NCBI RefSeq assembly: GCF_016056305.1
Contig: NZ_JAECZC010000016.1
Span: 1 to 64,000 of the forward strand
DNA: 64,000 bases
Reading direction: 5' to 3'
Source of the DNA: Amazonocrinis nigriterrae CENA67
GTDB taxonomy: Bacteria; Cyanobacteriota; Cyanobacteriia; Cyanobacteriales; Nostocaceae
Part shown: positions 55,252 to 64,000 of the stretch, piece by piece
How positions within the stretch are numbered: position 1 is the first letter of the stretch
Layout: each line of letters begins with the position of its first letter
The notes under the pieces: model-generated
What the model was told of the DNA's origin: nothing
The model's database searches: none
Seen by the model: the letters and a program-made list of their open reading frames with translations, nothing else
Translations under genes and position numbers: made by a program

Positions 55252-55554
55252 ATGAAAACAATTTGGGATAACCTGAAAGAAGCTTTAATTAGTACATTTA
55301 ACAATTTCGGCTTGGCTTGGTGGGTAGAGATTGTTACACAAAATCCCCGTTGCACCTACTACTTTGGGCCATTCCTGAGTTCTTCTGATGCCAAAGTCGC
55401 AATCAAAGGATATGTGGAAGACTTGGAAATAGAAGGAGCGCAAGGAATATTAGTAAATGTGAAGCGTTGTAAACCTAATAATTTGACAATTGCTGAAGAC
55501 TTGGGGGAAAGGATTGACCGCAAAGTAAAGCCTGTCTTTAGCGGTCAGATGTAG
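55252..55554 (+). CDS. DUF1816 protein
   Basis: A 100-residue protein of the DUF1816 family, common in cyanobacteria. The segment GLAWWVEIVTQNPRCTYYFGP (split: GLAWWVEIVTQ, PRCTYYFGP; about 19-39) and the FLSSSDAKVAIKGYVEDL helix are typical. The CpcD-like size suggests a possible link to phycobilisomes or stress, but no function is established. Confidence 0.82.
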   Translation: MKTIWDNLKEALISTFNNFGLAWWVEIVTQNPRCTYYFGPFLSSSDAKVAIKGYVEDLEIEGAQGILVNVKRCKPNNLTIAEDLGERIDRKVKPVFSGQM

Positions 55555-55576
55555 GTAAGGCACGAAAGTCAATAGT

Positions 55577-55675
55577 CAAGAGTTAGGAGTTAGGAGTTAG
55601 GAGTTAGGAGTTAGGAGTTAGGAGTTAGGAGTTAGGAGTTAGGAGTTAGGAGTTAGGAGTTAGGAGTTAGGAGTC
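55577..55675. repeat. heptanucleotide AGTTAGG tandem array
   Basis: About 14 perfect head-to-tail copies of a 7-bp unit run for nearly 100 bp between the DUF1816 gene and the convergent hydrolase. Degenerate TGACTAATGAC and TGACCATTGAC units follow to about 55760. This is a classic Nostocales short tandem repeat. Confidence 0.95.
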
Positions 55676-55750
55676 ATTAGTCAAAAACTCTTGACCAATG
55701 ACTAATGACTAATGACTAATGATCAATGACCAATGACTATTGACCATTGA

Positions 55751-56611
55751 CTATTGACTACCAATCACTTGAGGATGCTCTTCTAGCCAACGGTCAATAT
55801 CGCCTAGTACCTGCTGGGGGATCTCCCACGGAAACAGATGAGCGGTATTAGGATAACAAACCCACTGGCTATTTTTGAGATATTGAGCAGTTTCTAAGCT
55901 AGACTCAGCCGTAATGTGGCGGTCTTGGGCGCCAGCGAGTACCAAACTAGGGCAGTCAATTTGCTGTAGGTCTTTTAGTCTATCGTACCCAGCGCGCAGG
56001 GCAGTATAAAGGGCACGAGTTGCAGTAGGAGAGGTTTGCAAATAAGCCCGCATTGCTTCCTTGGCAATGTAATTATAAGCAGTGGGTGTATGCTGTTGGA
56101 TCAGATAGCGAAAGAGCGATCGCTTGCCAAAAGTCTCCCTATTCCACTGCCAACTCGGATTAATAGAGTTTAAAAGTGCAGCAGCACCAGTATAAAAATT
56201 ATCCTGCCAAGTAACTGGGGGATGGTTACCACGAGGTCTAGCCGCTGTAGCCACCAAAATCAAACCAGTGACACGTTGTGGTAGGCGTAGTGCTAGTTCC
56301 ATAGCTAAAATCCCACCAAGCGACCACCCTAGTAAGAGGCATTTTTCAATCCCAAAGCGGTCTAGCAGCGCCTCTAAGTCATCTAAATGCTCGTACATTT
56401 CAAAAATGCCATTAAAACGACTTTTGCCGTATCCACGCAAATCAGGGGCGAAAGTTTGGTAACGCTTTGATAAATGATTGGTAAATACAGAAAGACTACG
56501 ACCCGAACCAGGATGACCGTGTAAAGCCAGAATCGGGAAGCCTTTACCTTGGATATACACGTTAAGACGTGCAGTAGTTGATGTAGTCTGAGTAAAGCGA
56601 TCGCTCATCAC
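55751..56611 (-). CDS. alpha/beta-hydrolase fold protein
   Basis: A 286-residue serine hydrolase-type protein. The oxyanion strand ALHGHPGSG (29-37), nucleophile elbow GWSLGG with Ser97, acid Asp in LAGAQDRH (about 224-231) and catalytic His in NTAHLFPWE (about 258-266) make a full triad. A cap domain lies at about 125-200. The substrate is unknown. Esterases, C-C hydrolases and haloperoxidase-like enzymes share this layout. There is no signal peptide. Confidence 0.88.
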   Translation of the reverse strand: MMSDRFTQTTSTTARLNVYIQGKGFPILALHGHPGSGRSLSVFTNHLSKRYQTFAPDLRGYGKSRFNGIFEMYEHLDDLEALLDRFGIEKCLLLGWSLGGILAMELALRLPQRVTGLILVATAARPRGNHPPVTWQDNFYTGAAALLNSINPSWQWNRETFGKRSLFRYLIQQHTPTAYNYIAKEAMRAYLQTSPTATRALYTALRAGYDRLKDLQQIDCPSLVLAGAQDRHITAESSLETAQYLKNSQWVCYPNTAHLFPWEIPQQVLGDIDRWLEEHPQVIGSQ

Positions 56612-56865
56612 TTCCCGTTCTCCTGTCTACCGAACAAATGTTCTATGACACCTTGAGTCTATAGTAATCTGCTTTGATTTTTGAACTTACTTGTGTGGGC
56701 AGGGAGTAGGGAGTAGGGAATTAGTGTTTTCGAGGAGTAGGTCGTTTATTCAAAAATCAAATAAGAGTCCCTATATATTCTCAAGTTTCTAATTTTAACT
56801 AATTCGCTTGGAAATAGGGCATACCCCATGCCCCATGACGCCACTTGCTCCACTTGGGCAAAGCC

Positions 56866-56945
56866 CAAGACCCTCCGGGTTCGGCAGTCCCCCACCGACG
56901 GAAACCGCCAAGATGGGGGCTGCCTCACCGCAGTGGCTCCCCAAT
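56866..56945. repeat. dispersed GC-rich repeat, copy 2
   Basis: Nearly identical to 51001-51080, and also set downstream of CCACTTGCTCCACTTGGG. The 350-bp spacer 56612-56961 otherwise shows only GGGAGTAGGGAGTAGGG units and no gene. Confidence 0.8.
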
Positions 56946-56961
56946 GCCCCTTTTTTAATAG

Positions 56962-57591
56962 CTACTTCTCTACATACCCTCCAGCATAAGTAATTACGCA
57001 CATCTGCCTGTATGTGGCGTGAATGCCAAAAGCAACTCCTGTAACTTTAAAAGCAGGGTTAAAAATGTTGTAACGATGACCGCGTGATGGCGCTCCATCA
57101 TCAATAATTAACTGCATAATAATATCTTGGGCTGTACTAGAACCATAGCTAATGTTTTCGCCAGCAGTCACTTGCCAAGCGCCGTAGCGGTTGATGCGAG
57201 TAAAGGGATCACTGCCATCACTGCCATAATGACCCGTTGTACCTTTTCGTCCTTGGTCTAGGACATGATCCCTAGCAGCCAAAGACATACCTGGAGATAT
57301 GCTTAATGCTCCTACGGCACGGGCTGACTTGAGAAATGCCATCGCCTCATCAACTGCTTTTACTCCTTCAGTAGTTTGCAAATAAACGCGATCAGAGATT
57401 TTGACTTTTTTGCCATCGAAGCGCTTTCTATAATTTTCCATAATCGGGAGATATACGGCAGGATTTGTCCGCACTTTGTTCATTTCTGCTATCACCTGTT
57501 GTTCTAAAACAGAGAGTGCATTCTCCCGTACTAATTTTTCAGCACCTGTTTGTGGGATTTCTGGCAAAAATTTCCAAAATTGTAACTTCAT
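56962..57591 (-). CDS. CAP-domain (SCP/PR1-like) protein
   Basis: A 209-residue protein with a CAP domain at about 28-205. The visible pattern [17 protein letters not shown] (about 33-49), [13 protein letters not shown] (about 121-133), ENISYGS (about 144-150) and [19 protein letters not shown] (about 171-189) holds the conserved His/Glu pocket. Bacterial CAP proteins are usually secreted, but no signal peptide is evident at the chosen ATG. A longer N-terminus is not available in frame. The function is unknown. Confidence 0.85.
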   Translation of the reverse strand: MKLQFWKFLPEIPQTGAEKLVRENALSVLEQQVIAEMNKVRTNPAVYLPIMENYRKRFDGKKVKISDRVYLQTTEGVKAVDEAMAFLKSARAVGALSISPGMSLAARDHVLDQGRKGTTGHYGSDGSDPFTRINRYGAWQVTAGENISYGSSTAQDIIMQLIIDDGAPSRGHRYNIFNPAFKVTGVAFGIHATYRQMCVITYAGGYVEK

Positions 57592-57766
57592 AATAATTAG
57601 GAATTAAGACACACTTTCAAAAAATTGTTACAGACTGTTTCCAATACTTGACTGTGTTCTTTGTTCAATAGACCCTTATCCCAATTGGGTATACCTGATG
57701 TATTTAGCTCCACAGTCTAAATAAAAGTTTTCGCAAAGCAAGTTAGCTATAATAATCTGTAGAATT

Positions 57767-58441
57767 ATGCACGTCCTGTTTGTTGAAGACGAAACAAAAA
57801 TTGCTAACTTCGTTCAAGCTGGGTTAAAAGAGCAGGGATTTGTCGTTGATTACTGCGACAACGGCAATGATGCATATATTCAAGCGATGGAAAATGAGTA
57901 TGACGCCATCGTATTGGATATCATGATACCGGGTAAGGATGGTCTGGCTATCCTTAAAAGCTTGCGACAGGCAGGACGGAATGTGCCAGTGATTTTGTTA
58001 ACCGCTCGCAATGAACTTGATGATCGGCTGGAAGGTTTGAATCTTGGGGCAGATGACTATATTGCCAAACCTTTTTTTGTGGAAGAATTAGTTGCCCGCA
58101 TTCATGCTGTGATGCGTCGAAGTTTTAGCGATCGCCAAAATATGCTCTGTGTTGGGCCCATAAAGCTGGATCGCATCACGCGAGAAGTTACTTGTGATGG
58201 TCAGGTTGTGGAACTTACCAGCCGTGAGTTTAATCTCATGGAATACCTGATGCGCTCTCCCGGAAGGGTTTTTACCCGTACCCAAATCCTGCAACATGTC
58301 TGGGGCTATGATTTCAACCCTAGTACCAATGTGGTTGATGTGTGTATTCAACGAATTCGCAAAAAGATTGACTCGATTGGTGGATTGAGTTGGATTGAGA
58401 GTGTGCGGGGAGTTGGGTATCGTTTTCGTAATTCTCTTTAA
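57767..58441 (+). CDS. OmpR/PhoB-family response regulator
   Basis: A 224-residue two-domain regulator. The receiver domain has acidic pocket ED (7-8), phosphoacceptor Asp51 (VLDIMIPG), Thr79 and Lys101 (AKPF). The C-terminal winged helix (about 128-222) has LTSREFNLMEYLMRSPGRVF and RGVGYRFR. It is similar to CopR/CusR/RppA-type regulators. No histidine kinase gene is adjacent on the same strand, so it appears as an orphan here. An A/T-rich leader upstream suggests its own promoter. Confidence 0.9.
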   Translation: MHVLFVEDETKIANFVQAGLKEQGFVVDYCDNGNDAYIQAMENEYDAIVLDIMIPGKDGLAILKSLRQAGRNVPVILLTARNELDDRLEGLNLGADDYIAKPFFVEELVARIHAVMRRSFSDRQNMLCVGPIKLDRITREVTCDGQVVELTSREFNLMEYLMRSPGRVFTRTQILQHVWGYDFNPSTNVVDVCIQRIRKKIDSIGGLSWIESVRGVGYRFRNSL

Positions 58442-59620
58442 TCATCACAAGACTTACCCAAACAATAGCCGCAACCCTTTTTTCCACCTAGCGGCAATTG
58501 ATTAATTGCCTAAAGCAGTGTGTAGTTCTTATGTAATTCATAAATAATACATATATATTGATAGGAATATGGCAATGTTCCCTACAATCAAACTAGATAT
58601 TTGACACTCCCCATACATAATGGCATGAGTATAGATATTTTTTTCCTGATGAAACTAGATGTGAAGTAATGCTAGGATTTGTGTTGGGTTGTGCGTCGTG
58701 GAAATTTTACATAGTAAAGTTTAAGCGATATCCCAAATGGTAGAAGCTTGTTTTTTTAGACATAATTACTCAAGGTCAGACATTTTTGATCAGCTGTATA
58801 ACATGGAGTTTAAAAGTTTATGTACTGGAATAGATATGATATTTGTGCGGCTTATTACCACTATTGCAACTTACCATTTAAAAATCAAAGTCTGCAAAAT
58901 TACCAATGGAAAATTCTCAACCAGATATACCGACTAAGATATAAACCACTTTTAAATGATAGAAAATTAGCTACCCTCAATCCTAACTCCAAAGAAATTT
59001 ATATGAGTTTAGTTAAACCTAGCTATGAAATAGAGGGTAAAAGTCCAACAAAAATACATCTATTCTCTGAGCATTTGGCTGGCAATGATGACGAGCAACT
59101 GAATCCAATCTTCAGCTGTCCCACATAGAGCGACAGGGCTAACACAAACAATAGCCAAAACCTTTATTTGATGTAGGGACAATGCATGAATTGCCTAAAA
59201 TAGCCGTTAGTATTGTGTAATAACATTTCTCTAAGAAGTTGAGTTTAAGGGAATTCCAAAAAATAAATAAGATAGTTTATTTTTTGGAGTTTCCTAATTA
59301 TTGAGCCTCTTGTTACAGAAAATTGATATCAGTCTTGAGAAATTAACTATGCTCTGTTAATGACACGAGAGGTGGAGCGATCGCTGTCTAACATCACCCT
59401 CATAAGTCATAAAATATCTTATTTTTCTCTCAGAGATAATACAATTTATATAGTTATTTTGCGATTAAAAATATTTTTTAATTTTTATTTATTTTCGTTA
59501 CACTTAACACCCTGATATCCTTAGATCATGCCATAAAAAGTCTGGTTTTGTTAGTCTCACACCCCATGTGGGCATAATAACTTTGATCTGGGGAAAACTA
59601 TATAGTTACTGTGAAGAGAA
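58442..59620. other. 1.2-kb gene-poor region
   Basis: A motif containing ACAATAGCC and AATTGCCTAAA occurs at both ends (58457-58515 and 59146-59205), suggesting a duplicated element. The interior has two overlapping A/T-rich frames (58737-58937 and 58820-59128) that lack any family resemblance or clear ribosome site and were not accepted as genes. Confidence 0.5.
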
Positions 59621-61012
59621 ATGGTGAAACTGACAGGGTATCAAATTCTTGAGGAAATTCACACTAGCCGCAGAACTGTTGTGTATCGCGCTATCAGAGA
59701 AAAAGACCAAAAACCAGTTGTAATTAAACTGCTGCAAAATGAATATCCTACCTTTAACGAATTAGCGCACTTCCGCAATCAGTACACCATCACTAAAAAT
59801 CTTCACCTTCCTGGCATTATTAAAACCTACAGTTTAGAAAACTACCACAACGGCTATGCCTTAGTCATGGAAGACTTTAACGGTATTTCCCTGGCAGAAG
59901 CGATCGCGACACAAGGCAATTTTAGTATAGGCGAGTTTTTGGCCATTGCCATGCAAATTGCCGCCACCCTAGAAGGACTGTATCGCCATCATGTGATTCA
60001 CAAAGATATTAAACCTGCCAATATCCTGATTAATCCCACCACCAAACAAGTTAGACTCATTGATTTTAGTATCGCCTCTTGCTTAAGTAGAGAAACACAA
60101 GCGATCGCTTCTGCCAATGTATTAGAAGGAACGCTGGCTTATCTGTCTCCCGAACAAACTGGACGGATGAATCGGTTGATTGACTATCGCACTGACTTGT
60201 ATTCTTTGGGTGTCACCTTCTACGAACTCCTAACAGGACAACTTCCCTTCACCAGTAATGACCCCATGGAGTTGGTACACTGTCACATTGCCAAGCATCC
60301 CCCCTCAGTTCAAAGCATCAACTCTGCTGTTCCCTTAGTGATTTGTGAAATCATTACTAAACTGATGGCGAAAAATGCCGAAGACCGCTATCAGACTGCC
60401 CACGGACTCAAGTATGATCTAGAAAATTGCTGGCGACAATGGCAAGAAACTGGCAAAATAGACAGCTTCAAAATTGGACAACAGGATATTTGCGATCGCT
60501 TAACCATTCCAGAAAAACTCTACGGTCGCCAACAAGAAGTCAAAACCTTACTCAGCGCCTTTGAAAGATTTAGTGGTCAAAAACAAACAACAACTAACAA
60601 AAGTGAGATCCTACTTATAGCAGGTGTCTCTGGCATTGGCAAAACTGCGGTAGTTAATGAAGTCCACAAACCCATCGTCCGCCAACGGGGTTACTTTATC
60701 AAAGGAAAATTTGACCAGTTTGGGCGCAATATTCCTTTATCAGCATTTTTACAAGCCTTTCGAGACTTGATAGGACAACTGTTGAGTGAAACTAATGCTC
60801 AACTTTGGGTGTGGAAAACCAAAATTCTCAATGCTTTGGGAGATAATGGTCAGGTACTCGTGGAAATGATCCCTGAACTAGAGTACATCATCGGTAAACA
60901 GCCTCCTATACCTGAACTTTCGGGAATTGCTGCCCAAAATCGCTTCAATTTGTTGTTGCAGAAGTTCATCCAAGTCTTCACCACTAAAGAACATCCCTTA
61001 GTTATCTTTTGA
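59621..61012 (+). CDS. Ser/Thr kinase-AAA fragment, N-terminal half of a split multidomain kinase
   Basis: A 463-residue product. Residues 1-265 form an Hanks-type Ser/Thr kinase (VVIKLLQ Lys, HKDIKPANILI loop, DFSIAS, PEQTGRMN). The start of a predicted-ATPase domain follows, with P-loop GVSGIGKT (about 335-342). The frame stops right after HPLVIF, where intact relatives of this very large cyanobacterial family continue with the Walker B LDDLQWAD segment. The downstream frame resumes several hundred residues further on in the family alignment, so a piece of the gene has been lost. The kinase domain itself is complete. Confidence 0.85.
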   Translation: MVKLTGYQILEEIHTSRRTVVYRAIREKDQKPVVIKLLQNEYPTFNELAHFRNQYTITKNLHLPGIIKTYSLENYHNGYALVMEDFNGISLAEAIATQGNFSIGEFLAIAMQIAATLEGLYRHHVIHKDIKPANILINPTTKQVRLIDFSIASCLSRETQAIASANVLEGTLAYLSPEQTGRMNRLIDYRTDLYSLGVTFYELLTGQLPFTSNDPMELVHCHIAKHPPSVQSINSAVPLVICEIITKLMAKNAEDRYQTAHGLKYDLENCWRQWQETGKIDSFKIGQQDICDRLTIPEKLYGRQQEVKTLLSAFERFSGQKQTTTNKSEILLIAGVSGIGKTAVVNEVHKPIVRQRGYFIKGKFDQFGRNIPLSAFLQAFRDLIGQLLSETNAQLWVWKTKILNALGDNGQVLVEMIPELEYIIGKQPPIPELSGIAAQNRFNLLLQKFIQVFTTKEHPLVIF

Positions 61013-61034
61013 GGAATTATTTGAGTTAGGTTTA

Positions 61035-63812
61035 ATGACTCAACCAGACAAACTAGCTGCTATGAACATATTGTCAAATATGGTTTCTGCTAGTTATACA
61101 GCAATGCCAGAATTATATTTTTTAATAGTGTTTCAAGAGGTAAATTTATCACTTAAATATGGTTACGCTGGTCTTTCTCTTTACGCATACGCACAATATG
61201 GCATTATTCTTTGTACTTTCGTCGGAGATATTGAAGCTGGTTATCAGTTAGGTAAACTGACTCTGCAACTGTTAGATAAACTGAATGCTAAAGAATTTAT
61301 AGCTAAAATATATGCACCTATTTATGGGATCATCAATCATTGGCAAGAACACTTGAAAGAGAGTTTACAGCCTCTGCAATCAGGTTACTCTAGTGGACTA
61401 GAATCAGGAGATTTAGAATTTACAGCCTACTGTGCCAACCTTTATTTATTCCATTCATTCTTCATTGGGAAAGAACTAAGCTCATTGGCACAGGAAATGG
61501 CAACCTATAATCAAGCGATCGCTAAACTTCAGCAAGAACCATCCTTGCATAAACAACAAATATATTGGCAGGTAGTAATAAATTTACTCTCAAAAAATAA
61601 AAATAATTGTTGTTTACAGGGTGAAGTTTACAACGAACATATCATGTTGCCCCTGCACCAGCAACACTATGATCAAGGCGCAATTTGTTACTTGTATATT
61701 AACAAACTGATGCTTTGTTATCTGTTTGCTGAGTATGCTCAAGGTATAGAAAATGCTAAATTAGCACAAAATTATTTAGATTATATGTTAGGATTTTTTG
61801 GAGTTACTTTATTTAATTTCTACGATTCTCTTACCCAACTAGCAGTGTATAGTGATGCTTCTCAAGACAGGCAAGCAAGCATCCTGAATCACGTTAAGAA
61901 TAATCAAGATAAAATGCACAAATGGGCGCATCATGCACCGATGAATCATCTACATAAGTTTTATTTAGTAGAAGCAGAGAAATATCGGGTTTTAGGTGAT
62001 AATTGTCAGGCAATAGATTATTATGAACGCGCCCTTGCTCTTGCTCAAGAAAACGAATATATCCAAGAAGAAGCCCTTGCCAATGAACTTGCTGCTAAAT
62101 TTTACCTAGAATGGGGCAAAGAAAAGATTGCCCAAGTCTACTTATGTGAAGCATATTACTGTTATGCTCGTTGGGGAGCATCAGCGAAAATTGCAGATTT
62201 AGAAAAACGCTATCCCCAATTACTCGCACCTATTCTCAAACCACAAAATATTCCGCATCATACCAGTCATCATTACAACTCCCTGATTACATCTGTGAGA
62301 ACTCATCTTTCTACAAGCAACAGTGTTTCAGCAGTGCTAGACTTGGTGACAGTTATGAAAGCCTCCCAAGCCTTTGCTAGTGAAATTCAACTTGATAGGC
62401 TAATTTCTACATTAATGCAAGTGGTGATGGAAAATGCCGGTGCTGTCAAAAGCACTCTCATTTTACTCCAAGGTAATGCTTTAGTGATCAAAGCAATGGC
62501 AGAAATTGGGCAAGAAACTATCTTGAAATCTATCCCTGTGGAACAAAGTCAAGATATTCCTATCAGCCTGATAAACTATGTGTCTCACACCAAAGTAACT
62601 TTAGTATTTGATGATGGAAAGTTACTGTGTTTTGGGGCTGCTGATAATGGAAGTTTACAGCCTTGTTGGAAGATTAATAATGAAATTAAACAACATTTTT
62701 TTGTTGGCGATCCCTATATTATTGACTGTCAACCTAAAAGTATTTTGTGTACTCCCATCCTCAATCAAGGGAAATTGCTAGGTTTACTTTATTTAGAAAA
62801 TGATTTTACCACAGGGGCATTTACTAGCGATCGCGTGGAAATTTTGCGTCTTTTGTGCGTACAAGCTGCGATTTCCTTAGAAAATGCCCAGCTTTATCAA
62901 AGCTTACTGCAATCAGAAACTAGAGAACGAGAAAAAGCCGCTGAATTAGAACAATCTCTGCAACAACTTCAACAAGCACAATTGCAACTTGTGCAAAATG
63001 AAAAAATGGCTACTTTGGGGAATTTAGTAGCAGGAGTTGCCCATGAAATCAATAACCCTCTAGGTTTCATTTCTGGGAGTATCAATCATGCTGAAGAATA
63101 TTTACAAAACTTGATTGATCACATAAAAATTTATCAAGAACACTATCCTCATCCTATAGCAGCTATTGAAGAGAATGCCGAAGAAATTGACTTAGATTTT
63201 CTCATAGAAGACCTGCCAAAGGTGATAAATTCTATGAAAGTAGGAACTAAACGCATCCGCAACATTAGCACCAGCCTCCGCACATTTTCTAGGGCTGATA
63301 CTTCAGAAAAATTAGCCTGCAATATTCATGAAGGCATTGAAAGTACTCTACTGATTCTCAAATATCGTTTGAAAGCCAATGAACTACGTCCCGCCATTGA
63401 AGTGATTGAAAAATACGCTGATTTACCACCTGTGAAATGTTTTCTGGGACAACTCAACCAAGTATTTATGAATATCATCGCTAATGCAATTGATGCCTTG
63501 GATGAAGCCAGTCTCAAGCATTCTGTTGATGAACTCAAAGCTCATCCCAATCAGATTACCATTCGTACTGGAGTTTTAGCAGATGAACATGCTGTGGTAA
63601 TTAGTATTAAAGACAATGGTTTGGGAATGCCACAGGAGGTAACAACACGGATATTTGACCATTTGTTCACTACCAAAGGTGTGGGTAAGGGGACAGGTTT
63701 GGGTTTATCAATTGCGCGTCAAATTGTTGAAGACACCCACAAAGGTAAGTTAAGTTGCATTTCTGCACCGGGAGAAGGTACAGAGTTTATTATTCAAATT
63801 CCAATCCAATAA
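61035..63812 (+). CDS. helical-repeat/GAF/histidine kinase, C-terminal half of a split multidomain kinase
   Basis: A 925-residue product. Residues 1-400 are TPR-like helical repeats typical of the middle of Ser/Thr kinase-AAA-GAF-histidine kinase hybrids. A GAF domain lies at about 455-620, a coiled coil at about 625-655, the H-box LGNLVAGVAHEINNP with His670, and a GHKL ATPase with NIIANAIDALDEA, KDNGLGMP and GTGLGLS. The first codons, MTQPDKLAAMNILSNM, look like an internal stretch of the family rather than a natural start. The gap to the upstream fragment is only 22 bp. It may still work as a soluble kinase. Confidence 0.85.
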   Translation: MTQPDKLAAMNILSNMVSASYTAMPELYFLIVFQEVNLSLKYGYAGLSLYAYAQYGIILCTFVGDIEAGYQLGKLTLQLLDKLNAKEFIAKIYAPIYGIINHWQEHLKESLQPLQSGYSSGLESGDLEFTAYCANLYLFHSFFIGKELSSLAQEMATYNQAIAKLQQEPSLHKQQIYWQVVINLLSKNKNNCCLQGEVYNEHIMLPLHQQHYDQGAICYLYINKLMLCYLFAEYAQGIENAKLAQNYLDYMLGFFGVTLFNFYDSLTQLAVYSDASQDRQASILNHVKNNQDKMHKWAHHAPMNHLHKFYLVEAEKYRVLGDNCQAIDYYERALALAQENEYIQEEALANELAAKFYLEWGKEKIAQVYLCEAYYCYARWGASAKIADLEKRYPQLLAPILKPQNIPHHTSHHYNSLITSVRTHLSTSNSVSAVLDLVTVMKASQAFASEIQLDRLISTLMQVVMENAGAVKSTLILLQGNALVIKAMAEIGQETILKSIPVEQSQDIPISLINYVSHTKVTLVFDDGKLLCFGAADNGSLQPCWKINNEIKQHFFVGDPYIIDCQPKSILCTPILNQGKLLGLLYLENDFTTGAFTSDRVEILRLLCVQAAISLENAQLYQSLLQSETREREKAAELEQSLQQLQQAQLQLVQNEKMATLGNLVAGVAHEINNPLGFISGSINHAEEYLQNLIDHIKIYQEHYPHPIAAIEENAEEIDLDFLIEDLPKVINSMKVGTKRIRNISTSLRTFSRADTSEKLACNIHEGIESTLLILKYRLKANELRPAIEVIEKYADLPPVKCFLGQLNQVFMNIIANAIDALDEASLKHSVDELKAHPNQITIRTGVLADEHAVVISIKDNGLGMPQEVTTRIFDHLFTTKGVGKGTGLGLSIARQIVEDTHKGKLSCISAPGEGTEFIIQIPIQ

Positions 63813-64000
63813 ATTTTGGATTTTGGATTTTAGATTGTCTATTCCGTTCTGTCCCTCAGTTTTGTGAAGGCATCTTGTAAAGTTAAAATTTACTAAAAGT
63901 GAGCAGAAATATAGAGATAGAAAGAATTAAAATAAGCCTATATTTCAGATAGACCTCAATTACAAACTATAGGAATCCGATTTGATTTAATGTGAGTTCG
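63813..64000. other. right edge, non-coding
   Basis: An ATTTTGGATTTTGGATTTTAG repeat-like start is followed by an A/T-rich sequence. The last 11 bases resemble the terminal inverted repeat of the MITE-like element at 5227. No gene is seen. Confidence 0.5.

Noticed and set aside
55577-55760. Possible CRISPR-like array
   Set aside because: The units are 7 bp and contiguous, with no spacers. It is a simple tandem repeat.
58737-59128. Two overlapping frames of 66 and 102 codons
   Set aside because: They are A/T-rich, lack a convincing ribosome site, resemble no family and overlap each other. They are kept as non-coding.

Overview
The window is a chromosomal segment of a filamentous, probably heterocyst-forming cyanobacterium (order Nostocales: Nostoc, Anabaena, Calothrix or Tolypothrix-like). 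The evidence is a photosystem II D1 gene, a beta-carboxysome operon, NDH-1 CO2-uptake genes, very frequent GCGATCGC (HIP1) octamers, and intergenic spaces packed with the short degenerate repeats (GGGGATTGGG, AGTTAGG and ACTGACCACTGACA types) typical of that group. The gene order around rbcR, ccm and ndhF resembles Anabaena/Nostoc from memory. No rRNA, tRNA or CRISPR array was recognised.

Layout. 0-3 kb: trpS, a metF-like gene, a 63-bp minisatellite and a small unknown protein. 3.8-7.6 kb: two duplicated Uma2 endonuclease-like genes on either side of psbA (high-light D1 form, Glu130), with a Tse2/Tsi2-like toxin-immunity pair wedged behind the first copy. 7.7-20.5 kb: a carbon-concentrating supercluster. 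On the minus strand it holds ndhF-ndhD-cup (CO2-hydrating NDH-1, probably the F4/D4/CupB type). Divergently on the plus strand it holds ccmK2-ccmK1-ccmL-ccmM-ccmN-ccmO, the LysR regulator rbcR and a type-II NAD(P)H dehydrogenase (ndbB-like). 20.8-25 kb: a HAD hydrolase, moeA and a P1B-4 (CoaT-type) metal ATPase.

25-31.5 kb is an accessory insertion zone. The coaT operator and the regulator coaR are separated by a STAS/GHKL-ATPase, DUF4325 and PIN nuclease operon and two Uma2 genes. coaR is followed by a type II restriction-modification pair. 31.5-42.3 kb: a PAS-GAF histidine kinase, two MITE-like elements, then a three-gene cluster of a dynamin-like GTPase, a giant Hsp70/actin-fold ATPase and an unknown partner. 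42.6-44.9 kb: a DUF485/ActP-type symporter pair and an apparently truncated membrane protein. 45.2-48.2 kb: a TcmP, Gp37/Gp68 (three-Cys) and adenine methylase cassette.

48.5-64 kb: housekeeping and signalling genes (trpD, an aspartic-protease lipoprotein, carA, a STAS antagonist, mrnC, rlmB, a DUF1816 gene, an alpha/beta hydrolase, a CAP protein, an OmpR regulator). The window ends in a Ser/Thr kinase-AAA-GAF-histidine kinase gene that has been split with loss of its middle.

The best candidates for poorly described systems are the STAS-GHKL/DUF4325/PIN operon (possibly downstream of a symmetric CoaR-type promoter), the dynamin/Hsp70-like/unknown cluster, the TcmP/Gp37-Gp68/Dam cassette and the Tse2/Tsi2-like pair. 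Intergenic repeat DNA has also entered coding frames in trpD and in the histidine kinase.
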